Numbered from the stretch's first letter, positions 8,846 through 18,906 are shown. The stretch: DNA of 64,000 nucleotides from Bacteroidota bacterium (GCA_018266795.1 JAFDZV010000019.1:28901-92900); one strand, 5' to 3'. Notes: generated by a model not told the origin, from the sequence alone. Made by a program: numbers and translations.

Positions 8846-9130
8846 ATGCCCGGAAGCCTACATCGTTGCCCGCAGTGCGGCATGGTCGGAAAAGTGAACC
8901 GCTCGAAGACGCGCAACTTCCGCGAGAAGCTTCGGCTGCGCCTGATACCGGTGTACGGCGTATACCGGTGCCATAATTGCAACTGGCGCGGATGGCTGGT
9001 ACGCAGCACTGCATCTCCATTCGTGACGCGTCTTCTGGTTGGCGGATATGTCGTGATCGCCCTCGGTGTGATTGCGGCCCTGATGTTCTACATCATCAGG
9101 CACTGGCCGGCCGCACACTACAAGTACTGA
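8846..9130 (+). CDS. Small zinc-ribbon membrane protein
   Basis: A 94-residue protein with two cysteine pairs spaced as in a zinc ribbon: CPQCG at residues 8-12 and CHNCNWRGW at about 42-50. A basic stretch rich in Lys and Arg separates them. One transmembrane helix follows (LLVGGYVVIALGVIAALMFY, about residues 64-83), then a short tail. This suggests a cytoplasmic metal-binding head on the inner membrane. No named family is recognised. It lies 93 bp after the biotin carboxylase in the same direction. Conserved cysteine spacing and a sensible membrane segment argue that it is real. Confidence 0.7.
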   Translation: MPGSLHRCPQCGMVGKVNRSKTRNFREKLRLRLIPVYGVYRCHNCNWRGWLVRSTASPFVTRLLVGGYVVIALGVIAALMFYIIRHWPAAHYKY

Positions 9131-9134
9131 AAGA

Positions 9135-9229
9135 TGTCAGTGGTCAGTTGTCAATGGTTCGTAGTGTGCTTGGCTACTGACAACGAACGACTGACAACTG
9201 ACAACTGACAACGAACGACTGACCAACAA
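9135..9229. repeat. Inverted degenerate repeat, TCAGTTG / CAACTGA type
   Basis: The left arm (9135-9163) carries TGTCAGTGGTCAGTTGTCAA units. The right arm (9174-9229) has six or more CAACTGA and GAACGACTGA units. It occupies nearly all of the gap before purL. Confidence 0.8.
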
Positions 9230-9242
9230 CTCCATACGTCTC

Positions 9243-11498
9243 ATGTCCAACACCTCGCCCGACACCCGCACTACCACGCTTGCCGATGCCCTTGCCCTGG
9301 GGCTTACCGAGGGTGAATTCAACAAGATCAACGAGGTGCTGGGGAGAGCTCCCAACTATACGGAGCTCGGCGTCTACTCCGTGATGTGGAGCGAACACTG
9401 CAGCTACAAGAACTCCATCGCACAACTCAAGACCCTTCCCAGAAGCGGGGGCCGGTTGCTCGTGGAGGCGGGGTCCGAGAATGCCGGCCTTGTGGACGTC
9501 GGGAGCGGCTACGCGATCGCCTTCAAGATCGAGAGCCACAATCATCCGAGCGCCGTGGAGCCCTATCAGGGAGCGGCCACCGGAGTCGGGGGCATTCTGC
9601 GCGACATCTTCACCATGGGCGCGCGCCCTATCGCTGCGCTGGACTCGCTTCGTTTCGGACGCCTGGATGGGAAGCGCACCCGATTCCTCTTCGAGGGCGT
9701 CGTGCGCGGAATCGGCGACTACGGCAACTCGTTCGGCGTTCCAACCGTTGGCGGTGAGGTCTTCTTCGAGAACTGTTATGCCGACAACCCGCTCGTGAAT
9801 GCGATGGCCGTAGGCATCGTTCGCGCGGACGCAACGGTCTCCGCCACCTCCGGCCCGGCCGGCAACGCCGTGATGATCCTCGGTTCGCGTACCGGGCGCG
9901 ACGGCATTCACGGCGCCTCGCTCCTCGCCTCGCGCGAGTTCGACGAGCAGACCGAGAACATGCGCCCCACGGTGCAGGTGGGCGATCCCTTCGGCGAGAA
10001 GCTGCTGCTGGAGGCGTCGCTGGAGCTGATTGCCTCCGGCGTGGTGATCGGCATGCAGGACATGGGGGCCGCGGGAATCAGCTGCTCCACATCGGAGATG
10101 AGTGCCAAGGGGGGCTCCGGAATGCGCGTGGATCTGGACAGGGTTCCGCTCCGCGAGGCCGACATGTCCGCCTACGAGATCATGCTCAGCGAATCGCAGG
10201 AACGAATGCTGCTGGTTGTTGCAGAGGAGAACATTCCGGTGGCTCAGGCGATCTGTGAGAAGTGGGATCTGCCGCTGACCCGCATCGGCGATACCACGGC
10301 GGACGGCATGCTGGAGATCTACCGGCACGGCGAGCGTGTTGCGCATCTGCCTGCGGAGAGCCTGGTGCTCGGCGGGGGGGCGCCGGTGTACGAGCGCGAG
10401 TGGCGCAAAGCCTCCTACATCCCGGAGGTCCGGGCCGCGAATCCCCGTGCCATGATCGGCGACGTAAGCCCGGCGGACGCGTTCACCATGCTTCTTGCGG
10501 CGCCCAACATCGCAAGCAAGCGATGGGTGTACGAGCAGTACGATTCAATGGTGCGCACCAACACGGTGCAGTCGTTCAAGGCGGACTCCGCCGTGATGCG
10601 CCTGAAGGAGATCCCGGGGCGCGGCATCGCAGTTGCCACGGATTGCAACAGCCGTTACGTCTATCTGAATCCGTACGTGGGCGGGATGAGCGCCGTTGCC
10701 GAGGCGGCGCGCAACGTTGTCTGCAGCGGCGCACTGCCGGTGGCCATCACGAACTGCCTCAACTTCGGCAACCCGTACAATCCCGAGGTGTACTGGCAGT
10801 TCCGCGAGGCGATTCGCGGCATCGGCGATGCGTGCCGCGCGCTCGATACGCCGGTGACCGGAGGCAACGTATCGTTCCACAACGAGTCGCAGCAGAATGC
10901 GGTGTTCCCGACGCCTGTGATCGGAATGCTCGGCATCATCGACGACATCGCACACCTTACGCCCTCCGGGTTCCAGCAGGAGGGGGATGTGGTGGCGCTG
11001 CTCGGTTTCGAGGGCTTCGAGCTGGGAGGAAGCGAACTCCTCTCGCTCGTGAGCGGCCAGGTTGCCGGCGATGCGCCCGCGCTGAATATCGTTCGCGAGG
11101 CCAGCCTGCAGAAGTGCCTGCTGGAAGCCATTCGCTCCGGATTGATCCGTTCCGCGCACGATTGCTCCGAGGGAGGCATTGCGATCGCCCTGGCCGAATG
11201 CGCAATCAACAGCCGCGAGGGGGCGCTCGGAGCGGAGGTGTACTACGAGCGGCAGGACGAGATCTCGGCGCTCTTCGGCGAGTCGCAGTCGCGTGTCGTG
11301 ATCAGCTTCGATCCGGCCGGCGAGCCGGCGCTTGCGGCCGTTGCGGGGAAGCACGGCGTACCGCTGGTTGCGCTCGGCATCGTGAAGCCGGACGTGCTCC
11401 GGATCAACAATGCCGTGGACGCCTCCGTGGCCTCTCTCGCCGAACGCTACTCCACCGCCATCGAGCGGATCATGGAGCCGGAGATGAGTGCTGAATGA
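9243..11498 (+). CDS. purL: Phosphoribosylformylglycinamidine synthase subunit PurL
   Basis: A 751-residue small-type PurL. It converts FGAR to FGAM in purine synthesis, using ammonia supplied by PurQ through PurS. Typical signatures are present: [20 protein letters not shown] near residue 43 with the active-site His, [38 protein letters not shown], and the second-half repeat with [10 protein letters not shown]. Length fits the small PurL (about 740), so separate purQ and purS genes are expected; they are not in the window. ATG at 9243 begins shortly after the repeat arm. The gene's last codons lie inside the left arm of the next repeat. Confidence 0.96.
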   Translation: MSNTSPDTRTTTLADALALGLTEGEFNKINEVLGRAPNYTELGVYSVMWSEHCSYKNSIAQLKTLPRSGGRLLVEAGSENAGLVDVGSGYAIAFKIESHNHPSAVEPYQGAATGVGGILRDIFTMGARPIAALDSLRFGRLDGKRTRFLFEGVVRGIGDYGNSFGVPTVGGEVFFENCYADNPLVNAMAVGIVRADATVSATSGPAGNAVMILGSRTGRDGIHGASLLASREFDEQTENMRPTVQVGDPFGEKLLLEASLELIASGVVIGMQDMGAAGISCSTSEMSAKGGSGMRVDLDRVPLREADMSAYEIMLSESQERMLLVVAEENIPVAQAICEKWDLPLTRIGDTTADGMLEIYRHGERVAHLPAESLVLGGGAPVYEREWRKASYIPEVRAANPRAMIGDVSPADAFTMLLAAPNIASKRWVYEQYDSMVRTNTVQSFKADSAVMRLKEIPGRGIAVATDCNSRYVYLNPYVGGMSAVAEAARNVVCSGALPVAITNCLNFGNPYNPEVYWQFREAIRGIGDACRALDTPVTGGNVSFHNESQQNAVFPTPVIGMLGIIDDIAHLTPSGFQQEGDVVALLGFEGFELGGSELLSLVSGQVAGDAPALNIVREASLQKCLLEAIRSGLIRSAHDCSEGGIAIALAECAINSREGALGAEVYYERQDEISALFGESQSRVVISFDPAGEPALAAVAGKHGVPLVALGIVKPDVLRINNAVDASVASLAERYSTAIERIMEPEMSAE

Positions 11499-11592
11499 TG
11501 AGTTATGAGTGATGGGTTATGAGTGATGATGGAAGTACCGCCATCACCCATAACTCGTGCACCCATGACTCGCGCATCCATAACCCAGCATC
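11489..11592. repeat. Inverted degenerate repeat, GAGTTATGAGTGATGGGTTAT type, spanning purL stop to kinase start
   Basis: The left arm (11489-11532) begins inside the last purL codons and has three GAGTTATGAGTGATG-like units. The right arm (11541-11592) has CCATCACCCATAACTCGTGC and further CCATAAC units, and ends on the base before the kinase start codon. The end segments TGCTGAATGATG and CAGCATCATG also match in reverse. Confidence 0.85.
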
Positions 11593-13470
11593 ATGTTTAC
11601 CACGCTACGATCGAAGATTCTTGCCGGCTTCGCGGCGGTGATCGCGATCAATGTGGCGTTCAGCCTCTGGGCGATCTACCAGTTCTCGCTGGTGGGTGGT
11701 CCGGCAACGGAGGCGATTGCCGACAGCTACGAGTTTGCCGGGAACATCGGGCAGCTTGGCACGTTGATCGACGGTCAGATCGGTCTGCTGCAGCAGATGG
11801 CGGCTACGGTGACGCCGGACCCGATCATCACACAGTTCGAAGCGCGTACTACCGATGTCCGCAGTCTCCTGGCGAAGCTTGGCGCAAGCCCTGTGATGGC
11901 GGGTAGGCAGGGGGCCGTTGATACCATTCGCGCCGAGTACGAACGATTCCTGAGCGCCGCCACCATCTATCGGAACAGACTGCTTGGAAGAGAACGCGGC
12001 GATCCGCGCGGCGCTCTGCTGAGCGATGTGCAGCCGCTTGCAACGAGCGTGCGTGCGCATTGCTTCAATCTTCTTCTGCTCAATCAGAACGACATCACCG
12101 ACCTCCGAAGCAATCTGCGCCGCGAGCTGCGGCAGACTCTTGTACTGGTTGCGATCGCGACGCTGGTTGGAACGCTGTTCGGCGTCGTGGGGGGCGGGGT
12201 CTATTCCAAGTGGGCCATCCGGCCGATCAAGCGTCTGACGCAGGCCGTGAAGAACCTCACCGGCGGGCGTCTGGGCGAGCAGATCCTCATCACCACCGCG
12301 GACGAGTTGGGCGATCTCTCCTTCGAGTTCAATCGCATGATCGAGCGTCTTGGCCGGTACGAGGCGATGAACATCGAGCAGCTTCTGCTGGAGAAGCGGA
12401 AGGTGGAAACAATCGTTCAATCGATCGCCACGCCGATCACCGTTGTGGACTCCTCGATGCGGCTGCTGCTGATCAACAGCGCAGCGCTCTCGATGTTCCG
12501 TCTTCCGCTGGAGGGAACCTACATCGGGCACGATGCCTCGGAGTTCATTCACGATGAGGGGGTGCTCGAAACGCTTGCCGCCGCTGTTGACCAGCCACAC
12601 GGCGGCGAGGCCCCGGCGCCGCACGTGTACGTTGTACACGAGGAGGGAGCCGAACGATTCTACTCCGTGAGCGTGCTGCCACTGGAGACCACGTCCGCCG
12701 TGAGCGGCGTGGTTGCCGTCTTCAGCGACATCACGCACTTCAAGGAACTGGATCGATTGAAGTCCGAGTTCCTCGCGAAGGTCTCGCACGAGTTCAGGAC
12801 GCCCCTGTCATCGATCATCATGAGCCTGGACATTCTCCGCGAGGGGATCGTGGGGGGGATCAATGCGGAGCAGCTGGATCTTCTCAATGCGAGCAAGGAC
12901 GATTGCCGCCGTCTCTCCAAACTGATCTCCGATCTGCTGGAGCTTTCGCGCATGGAGGCTCGCATGCGGGAGCGAACGGTGGTGCTGATCGATATCGCGG
13001 CCTTGATCGATTCCGTGCTGCGGCCGCACCGGTTGCCGGCGCGGGAGAAGAACGTTGAGCTTGCCGGGCATGTGGAACCGGGCATGCCACCGCTCTGGGC
13101 GGAGCCGGAGGAGCTTCGCTGGTTGTTCAACAATCTCGTGAGCAATGCGCTGCGCCACACCGACGCCGGCGGGCGTGTAACCGTTTCTGTTGGTGTGGAG
13201 CATGAGGAACTGACGGTTACCGTTGAGGATACGGGGCACGGCATCCCGCTGGACAGCCTTCATCGGATCTTCGACAAGTTCCATCAGGTTGGGTCGCCGT
13301 CGGTGCCCACGCCGGGGAGCGTGGGGCTTGGGCTGGCGATTGCCAAGGACGTCGTAGAGAGTTATGGAGGCCGTATCTCGGTGACCAGCGAGATACATAA
13401 GGGCTCCTGCTTTACCGTGCGTATACCGATGGCGCAACTGGCGCCGCCGGGTGCGGCGGCTGCGTCGTAG
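11593..13470 (+). CDS. Sensor histidine kinase (HAMP-PAS-HisKA-HATPase)
   Basis: A 625-residue membrane sensor. Transmembrane helix 1 covers residues 7-28. A periplasmic helical sensor region runs to about 175, and helix 2 is at about 178-205. HAMP begins RPIKRLTQAVKNLTGGRLGE. A PAS-like domain (about 265-385) is followed by HisKA with SHEFRTPLSS, where His399 is the phosphorylation site. The ATPase domain has the N box LFNNLVSNALRHT, G1 box VEDTGHGIP and G2 box GLGLAIAKDVVESYGG. The response-regulator gene begins about 170 bp downstream, so they very likely form one two-component system. The signal sensed is unknown. Confidence 0.93.
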   Translation: MFTTLRSKILAGFAAVIAINVAFSLWAIYQFSLVGGPATEAIADSYEFAGNIGQLGTLIDGQIGLLQQMAATVTPDPIITQFEARTTDVRSLLAKLGASPVMAGRQGAVDTIRAEYERFLSAATIYRNRLLGRERGDPRGALLSDVQPLATSVRAHCFNLLLLNQNDITDLRSNLRRELRQTLVLVAIATLVGTLFGVVGGGVYSKWAIRPIKRLTQAVKNLTGGRLGEQILITTADELGDLSFEFNRMIERLGRYEAMNIEQLLLEKRKVETIVQSIATPITVVDSSMRLLLINSAALSMFRLPLEGTYIGHDASEFIHDEGVLETLAAAVDQPHGGEAPAPHVYVVHEEGAERFYSVSVLPLETTSAVSGVVAVFSDITHFKELDRLKSEFLAKVSHEFRTPLSSIIMSLDILREGIVGGINAEQLDLLNASKDDCRRLSKLISDLLELSRMEARMRERTVVLIDIAALIDSVLRPHRLPAREKNVELAGHVEPGMPPLWAEPEELRWLFNNLVSNALRHTDAGGRVTVSVGVEHEELTVTVEDTGHGIPLDSLHRIFDKFHQVGSPSVPTPGSVGLGLAIAKDVVESYGGRISVTSEIHKGSCFTVRIPMAQLAPPGAAAAS

Positions 13471-13636
13471 AGCGTGCGTGATCTGCAATCGGTCCGTTGA
13501 TGGTGAGCCTGGCGCCGGTGCGGACGTGCCGTTCGCCCCTGCGCATGCTCAGTGCCTTGCGGCGTGTTGGTTGATAGTACATACTCCGGGCCGGCAGCGA
13601 GGCGCAGCCGGTCGCCCGGGAATACATTCCGGAATC

Positions 13637-14962
13637 ATGAACATCCTTCTTGTTGATGACGAGCCGAACGTGCTCAAGACGCTCACGATATGCCTGAACT
13701 CGATGGGGCTGAACGTGACTGCGTGCAAGGGGCCGCTGGAGGCGCTCGACGCGATGCGCGAGCATCCCGGGATCGATATCGCATTTCTCGATCTGAAGAT
13801 GTATCCCATCGACGGCATCGAGCTGATGATGCGGATCCAGCAGGTGAATCCCGGCATAACGGTTGTCATCATCACTGCGCATGGAACCGTTGATACGGCC
13901 GTGGAGGCGATCAAGAAGGGGGCGTACGACTATCTGCAGAAGCCGTTCGATCTGGATGAACTGCGGCGCTTCATCGAGAAGACGCTGAGCTATCACGAGT
14001 TGAAGAAGGAGAACGGCCGGCTGCGCTCGGAACTGGAGGGGCTGCGGGTTGGATCGACCCGCATCGTGACGCGCAGCCCGGCAATGCTGGGATTGATTGC
14101 GCTTGCCGAACGCATCGCGGACACGCCTCTCGCCGTGTTGATCGAGGGGGAGAGCGGCACGGGGAAGGAACTCTTCGCCGAACTGATCCACGAGAAAAGC
14201 TCCCGCCGCGCGCACGAGCTGGTGCGGGTGAACTGCGCGGCCCTTCCGGAGAACCTTCTGGAGTCCGAGCTGTTCGGCCACACGAAGGGAGCGTTCACCG
14301 GCGCACACAGGGATCGCATCGGCCGTTTCGAACTCGCGGACAAGGGAACGATCTTCCTGGATGAAGTTGGCGAGCTGCCGTTGCAGCTTCAGGCGAAGCT
14401 GCTGCGCGTGCTGCAGAGTCACGAGTTCGAGCGCCTTGGTGAAAGCCGGACGCGAAGCGTGGACGTGCGCGTGATTGCGGCGACGAATCGCGACCTGAGC
14501 GCGGAGATCGCCGCGGGACGCTTCCGCGAGGATCTCTTCTATCGTCTCAACACCGTGCGCATCAAGATCCCGCCGCTGCGCGAACGGCAGGAGGACATTC
14601 CGCTCCTCGCGCAGTATCTCATCGACAAGCATGTGCCGGAGGATCGGAAGGGGATGAAGCTTTCCGTGGAGGCGCTTGCCGCGATCGCGGCGTATCAGTG
14701 GAAGGGGAATGTGCGTGAGCTGGAGAACGTGATCTCGCGTGCGGTGTTCCTTGCGCGATCCGGCGAGATCAAGGTGGAGGATCTGCCGGAGGAGTTCCGC
14801 GCGGTTGCCGGGATTGCCGCCGCATCGCTCACGCTGGAGGGGATGGAGCGCGACCACATTGCCCGCGTCATCGCGGAATCGAAGAGCTTCGAGGAGGCGG
14901 CGCGCAAGCTGGATATCGATGCCGCCACGCTCTGGCGCAAGCGGAGGAAGTACAATCTGTGA
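13637..14962 (+). CDS. NtrC-family sigma-54 response regulator
   Basis: A 441-residue activator. The receiver domain (residues 1-120) starts [16 protein letters not shown] and has phosphoacceptor Asp52 in [12 protein letters not shown]. The AAA+ domain has Walker A GESGTGKE (171-178), the sigma-54 contact loop GAFTGA (218-223), and [22 protein letters not shown]-terminal Fis-type helix-turn-helix ends [12 protein letters not shown]. It should activate sigma-54 promoters when phosphorylated by the adjacent kinase. ATG at 13637 is chosen because the receiver starts there; the 62 upstream in-frame codons are Arg/Ala-rich and unlike any domain. The residue after DLKM is Tyr rather than the usual Pro, a minor oddity. 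Confidence 0.94.
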   Translation: MNILLVDDEPNVLKTLTICLNSMGLNVTACKGPLEALDAMREHPGIDIAFLDLKMYPIDGIELMMRIQQVNPGITVVIITAHGTVDTAVEAIKKGAYDYLQKPFDLDELRRFIEKTLSYHELKKENGRLRSELEGLRVGSTRIVTRSPAMLGLIALAERIADTPLAVLIEGESGTGKELFAELIHEKSSRRAHELVRVNCAALPENLLESELFGHTKGAFTGAHRDRIGRFELADKGTIFLDEVGELPLQLQAKLLRVLQSHEFERLGESRTRSVDVRVIAATNRDLSAEIAAGRFREDLFYRLNTVRIKIPPLRERQEDIPLLAQYLIDKHVPEDRKGMKLSVEALAAIAAYQWKGNVRELENVISRAVFLARSGEIKVEDLPEEFRAVAGIAAASLTLEGMERDHIARVIAESKSFEEAARKLDIDAATLWRKRRKYNL

Positions 14963-14967
14963 GGGGG

Positions 14968-15031
14968 AGTAGTTGGTAGTCAGTTGTCAGTTGCAGATGC
15001 ATTTTCCACTGACCACTGACCACTGACTGAC
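14968..15031. repeat. Inverted degenerate repeat, AGTCAGT / ACTGACC type, between convergent genes
   Basis: The left arm (14968-14994) is AGTAGTTGGTAGTCAGTTG and similar. The right arm (15006-15031) is CCACTGACCACTGACCACTG followed by ACTGAC. It fills the gap between the convergent response-regulator and murI genes and could act as a bidirectional terminator here. Confidence 0.8.
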
Positions 15032-15034
15032 TTC

Positions 15035-15859
15035 TCACACGGACTTCGTCAGATCGTCCACCATCACCCGGTGCACGTGGTGGAGCGGCTTGCCGAGGAA
15101 TCGGCTGCCGACTTCGATGAACTTGTGCGGCAGATCGCTCAGGTAATAATCATGGCGCGGCGCGGAGTCCGAGTCGTTCAGCATGCCCGCCCCTGCAAGC
15201 GTTGCGTGCGCCTGCATTGCGGTTGCAACGCCTGGATCGATCAGGGTCACGTTGGGGCCGGCAACCTCCTGAATGCTGGGGGCCAGCAGCGGGTAGTGCG
15301 TGCAGCCCATGATAAGTGTATCGATGCTGCGGGCGAGGAGCGGGGCCAGGTATTCTCGCGTCATGATCAACGTGGCGGGATGATGATCAAGCCCCTCCTC
15401 CGCGAGGCTCACGAATACCGGGCATGCCTGGGCGTACACATGCGCGCCGGGTGCAAGCTCCATGAGCGTGTGCTGGTAGGAGTGCGACCGCACGGTTCCC
15501 TCCGTGCCGATCACGCCGATCACGTGCGACCTGCTCTGCGCGATCGCCGCCTGGGCTCCGGGTTCGATCACGCCGATCACCGGCACGGAAACCATGCTCT
15601 GCACCTGCTTCAGCGCAACGGCCGAGGCGGTGTTGCAGGCAATGATGATCATCTTCACCCCCAGCGACTCCAGAAACGCCGCCGCCTGCTGCGAATAGCC
15701 GATAACCGTCTCGGCGGATTTCGAGCCGTACGGTACGCGTGCGGTATCGCCGAAGTAGACCGTGTTCTCTCGCGGCAGCAGTTCCATCACGCGGCGCGCA
15801 ACGGAGAGTCCGCCGATACCGGAATCGAACAGTCCTATGGGGAGAGACTGGGTCGCCAT
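15035..15859 (-). CDS. murI: Glutamate racemase
   Basis: A 274-residue racemase that makes D-glutamate for peptidoglycan. It has the family start PIGLFDSGIGGLSVARRV, then YFGDTARVPYGSKS. The two catalytic cysteines sit in IIIACNTASAVAL and IMGCTHYPLL. Length is typical (about 265-280). The start ATG at 15859 overlaps the stop codon of the upstream cytochrome gene by one base (TAATG), which implies translational coupling. The longer frame running to 16342 only reads the cytochrome gene out of frame. The coupling of a cell-wall racemase to a cytochrome is unusual. Confidence 0.96.
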   Translation of the reverse strand: MATQSLPIGLFDSGIGGLSVARRVMELLPRENTVYFGDTARVPYGSKSAETVIGYSQQAAAFLESLGVKMIIIACNTASAVALKQVQSMVSVPVIGVIEPGAQAAIAQSRSHVIGVIGTEGTVRSHSYQHTLMELAPGAHVYAQACPVFVSLAEEGLDHHPATLIMTREYLAPLLARSIDTLIMGCTHYPLLAPSIQEVAGPNVTLIDPGVATAMQAHATLAGAGMLNDSDSAPRHDYYLSDLPHKFIEVGSRFLGKPLHHVHRVMVDDLTKSV

Positions 15860-16461
15860 TACTTGGTCGTCTTGAATACGGTGTCGAATGTTCGTGCTCC
15901 CGCCACGACCGGATGCCGGATGCTTTTCCAGGCAGCGTCTGCGTTGAAGGGGTTGCGCTGGAACGGGCAGGTAGCCGCATTGTCCTGACGCGGCTGGCGG
16001 GCATGGCATTGATAGCAATCCTGAAGCGAGCCGATCACGCCGCCGCTGGAGGTGAAGCGCGAACGATTCACCATCGTGTGGAAGTCTGCATAGGTGGAGC
16101 CGGCTCCGTGGCAGCGCTCGCAGCCGACCCCTTCGGCGAGCATTCGTTTCTCCGGTTCGTTCTGGGCAGGGCGCCCCAGCGTGGTATGGCAGGAGAGGCA
16201 TGCCGTTGCATTTCCGCCGCTCGCAGCGAGATAGGCGTGCGCCGAATCGCCGTCGAGAGCCCCTGCGGCCCTGGCGTGCGCGCTGTTGGCCCATATGCCG
16301 AACTGGCCGCCGAAGCGGGCGGATTCGTGGCATACACGGCATCGATCGACGCCAACGAAGGCGGCTTCCGGCTGATCAACCTGGCGCGAATAGTTGATAT
16401 ACAGGAAGGCACACAGCGTGAGCAGGCCGAGCAGAAGGATATAGCTGATGCGATTGAGCAT
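15859..16461 (-). CDS. Tetraheme cytochrome c family protein, membrane-anchored
   Basis: A 200-residue protein with an N-terminal signal anchor (residues 3-24, ISYILLLGLLTLCAFLYINY). Four CxxCH heme-attachment motifs follow: CRVCH 41-45, CLSCH 88-92, CERCH 114-118 and CYQCH 149-153. The segments around GIWANSAHARA and the spacing resemble the cytochrome c554/c-prime group. It is predicted to face the periplasm and carry electrons; its partner is unknown. The start is taken at ATG 16461, where the signal anchor begins. The open frame continues to 16536 without hydrophobic character. The stop overlaps the murI start. No other respiratory gene is adjacent. Confidence 0.88.
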   Translation of the reverse strand: MLNRISYILLLGLLTLCAFLYINYSRQVDQPEAAFVGVDRCRVCHESARFGGQFGIWANSAHARAAGALDGDSAHAYLAASGGNATACLSCHTTLGRPAQNEPEKRMLAEGVGCERCHGAGSTYADFHTMVNRSRFTSSGGVIGSLQDCYQCHARQPRQDNAATCPFQRNPFNADAAWKSIRHPVVAGARTFDTVFKTTK

Positions 16462-16528
16462 GTGCGATTCGAGCCACAAAGATATGAAATGCTGCAGGGG
16501 GGCAGCCGCACCGTGTTCCCGTAACGAT

Positions 16529-16556
16529 TTGCACATTTTTCACCGTGTGCTATATT
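16529..16556 (+). promoter_or_regulatory. Sigma-70-like promoter for the S1-domain gene
   Basis: TTGCAC (16529-16534) and TATATT (16551-16556) are separated by 16 bp, about 110 bp before the start codon, in the divergent gap with the cytochrome gene. A strong promoter suits a ribosomal gene. The assignment rests on the motif alone. Confidence 0.6.
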
Positions 16557-16666
16557 GCTCGTCCTTTCCCCTATGGGATCGGATCGCAACACAGGAAAAG
16601 TCGGACTTCAACGGGGGGATGTGCGAAAGCAGGACACATTATCTCTCCCAAACGGACCTCGCAATC

Positions 16667-18880
16667 ATGACGGAATCTGGTAACACCTTCGAGTCGCAGG
16701 AGACTGCGCACCCGAACTCGGAGGAGACGAACACTACGGCGACAACGGACGCGACGACACCATCCGCAACCGATCAGCCAGCGCAGGAGGGAACACCAAC
16801 GCCGGATATACACGCGGCAGAATCTGCTGTGTCCGAGCCGGCACCAGCGCATCTGGCGTCGGATAGTGCCGCGCCAGCAGCTGCGCATGAAGCCCCGCCA
16901 ACCCAAGTTGCAGCGGCGGACACGCCAGCTGCGCCGGCACAGGCAACGGCTTCGGCAGAAGCAGCCGCTTCGGCAGAAGCAGCTACTCCGGCTGCGGCTT
17001 CGATTGAGGTTGCTGCGGAGCATGTACCGGCCGCGGAACATCATCCGGCGGCCGTGCAGGGCGCGCCATCAGCCGAGCCCGAGGGCATTGCCCCTGCTGC
17101 CGGAGCACCGTCCGCCGAGCCCATTGCCGAGGGCGCAGCCGAAGGTGAGGCCGGAGCCGAGGGCGCAGCCGAAGGTGAGGCCGGAGCCGAGGGCGCAGCC
17201 GAAGGTGAGGGCGCAGCCGAAGGTGAGGCCGACGAGGCCGGAGCCGACGGCGGGCATGGACGCCAGAAGGGGCGCCAGTTGCCGAAGCTTCCGGAAGAGG
17301 AGATGCGAGAGATCTGGAAGGAGCTTACCGCAAAGAAGAATGCGGGTGAGGAGATCGAGCTGGAAGTTGTTTCCACCAATCGCGGTGGAGTGGTTGCGCA
17401 GTATCGCGGCGTTGAAGTCTTCGTACCGGTATCACACTGGTCGCTGGACCGGCACAACAGCGATGCCATCGCCTACGTGAGCCCCGGCGACAAGTTGAAC
17501 GCCCACGTGCTCGAGATCACGACCTTCGATACCGATGCGCGCCGTGTTACGGCAACCCGCCGCACACTGCTGCGCAAGGATCTGATGGGATCGCTCGAGG
17601 TCGGCCTCAAGCTGCGCGGACGCGTTGCCTCGATTCTTGACTTCGGCGCCTTCGTGGATCTCGGCGGAGTGGACGGTCTGGTACACGCCTCGGAGATCAG
17701 TTACGATCGTACAAAGAAGCCGAGCGAACTGCTCAACAAGGGGGACGAGGTGGAGGTCGTGATCCGCGAAATCGATCGCGAGAAGAAGCGCATCTATCTC
17801 AGCATCAAGGATCTGCTTCCCTCTCCGTGGGATGGCGTGGAGGATCGCTACGCCATCGGCTCCATCCAGCACGGCAAGGTTGTCGGCATCGGCAAGAACG
17901 GCGCCTTCGTGGAGCTTTCTCCGGGGTTGGAAGGATTCGTCCGCGTGTCCGAGCTCTCCTGGACAAAGCGTGTCAACAACCCCAAGGAGATTCTCCGGAA
18001 GGGAATGGAGATCGATGTGAAGGTGCTCGATGCGAGCGCCCGCAAGCAGCGTCTCAGCCTGAGCTATCGCCAGGCGCAGCCGGATCCGTGGAACACCATT
18101 GCCGAAACGCATGCGGTGGGAACCTCATGGGAAGGCGAGGTGCGCGAGATCTCCAACAAGGGCGTGGTTGTGTCCGTTGGCGATGTGGAAGGATTCCTTC
18201 CGCGCGGCCGCATGGGACGCGAGGCCCGCAAGCTCACGGAGATGAAGGTTGGCGACAAGCTCGGTGTCAACGTGATCGAGGTGAATCCGGCAACGCACTC
18301 GCTGATCTTCGGGCTTCCGATGGCCGAGGGGGAGGGTGGCGATCGGAGCGAACGTGGAGAGCGGAGCGACCGCGGCGATCGCGGCGGCGGTGAACGTCGC
18401 GGCGGCGGTGAACGTCGCGAAGGGGCTGGCCGGCGCGAAGGCGGCCGCAACGATCGTGAACGCACGGCTCCGCCGGTCCAGCCGGTGAACGAGATGAAGA
18501 GCTCCGAGAACCGCAGCAGCTTCACGCTGGGTGAACTGCTTGGTGATGCGATCAAGAAGCAACTCAACTACAGCGAGCCGGCGCCCAGGCAGGCAGAGCC
18601 CAAGCCGGCAGAGCCCAAGCCGGCAGAGCCCAAGCCGGCAGAGCCGAAGCATGTGCCCGAGACGGATCATCATGCTCCCGCTCATGCGGAGGAAGCTCCC
18701 GCGGCGGCCGCAGCTCCGGCAGCGCATGCGGAACCGGCCTCCGATGTTCATGCCGCGTCTGCTCCTGCGGAACCGGCTGCGGAGCCGGTAACCGAGGCTC
18801 ATTCGGAGCCGACGGCGACGGAGGCGCATGTCTCTGAACCTTCCAGCGGTTCGGAGTCCGAGCCCGCCTCCGAGGCATAG
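16667..18880 (+). CDS. rpsA: S1 RNA-binding domain protein (30S ribosomal protein S1-like) with long disordered tails
   Basis: A 737-residue protein with four consecutive S1 domains between about residues 220 and 555. The second has the classic GRVASILDFGAFVDLGGVDG. The third (GKVVGIGKNGAFVELSPGLE) and fourth also keep the OB-fold pattern. The N-terminal 200 residues are Ala/Glu/Pro-rich and disordered, with tandem repeats of EGAAEGEAGA. After the S1 core comes an Arg/Gly-rich RNA-binding-like stretch (about 560-600). An Ala/Pro/Glu/His-rich tail with four copies of AEPKP follows. S1 brings mRNA to the 30S subunit. Canonical S1 has six domains, so this may be a shortened S1 or a paralogue. 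ATG at 16667 gives a non-Cys-rich start behind a good promoter. Confidence 0.82.
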   Translation: MTESGNTFESQETAHPNSEETNTTATTDATTPSATDQPAQEGTPTPDIHAAESAVSEPAPAHLASDSAAPAAAHEAPPTQVAAADTPAAPAQATASAEAAASAEAATPAAASIEVAAEHVPAAEHHPAAVQGAPSAEPEGIAPAAGAPSAEPIAEGAAEGEAGAEGAAEGEAGAEGAAEGEGAAEGEADEAGADGGHGRQKGRQLPKLPEEEMREIWKELTAKKNAGEEIELEVVSTNRGGVVAQYRGVEVFVPVSHWSLDRHNSDAIAYVSPGDKLNAHVLEITTFDTDARRVTATRRTLLRKDLMGSLEVGLKLRGRVASILDFGAFVDLGGVDGLVHASEISYDRTKKPSELLNKGDEVEVVIREIDREKKRIYLSIKDLLPSPWDGVEDRYAIGSIQHGKVVGIGKNGAFVELSPGLEGFVRVSELSWTKRVNNPKEILRKGMEIDVKVLDASARKQRLSLSYRQAQPDPWNTIAETHAVGTSWEGEVREISNKGVVVSVGDVEGFLPRGRMGREARKLTEMKVGDKLGVNVIEVNPATHSLIFGLPMAEGEGGDRSERGERSDRGDRGGGERRGGGERREGAGRREGGRNDRERTAPPVQPVNEMKSSENRSSFTLGELLGDAIKKQLNYSEPAPRQAEPKPAEPKPAEPKPAEPKHVPETDHHAPAHAEEAPAAAAAPAAHAEPASDVHAASAPAEPAAEPVTEAHSEPTATEAHVSEPSSGSESEPASEA
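17129..17240 (+). repeat. In-frame 30-bp tandem repeat in the S1-domain gene
   Basis: Two perfect copies of a 30-nt unit (17129-17158, 17159-17188), encoding EGAAEGEAGA, are followed by a partial third and a shorter copy. A second in-frame array (18593-18652) has three perfect and one imperfect 15-nt unit coding for AEPKP. Such arrays change length by slippage, so tail length may vary between strains. Confidence 0.85.
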
Positions 18881-18906
18881 CCCGCGGACCCGGCGGCCAC
18901 ACAATC

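Noticed and set aside
8749-8976. 75-codon frame after the biotin carboxylase
   Set aside because: It overlaps the zinc-ribbon gene in another frame and has no domain character.
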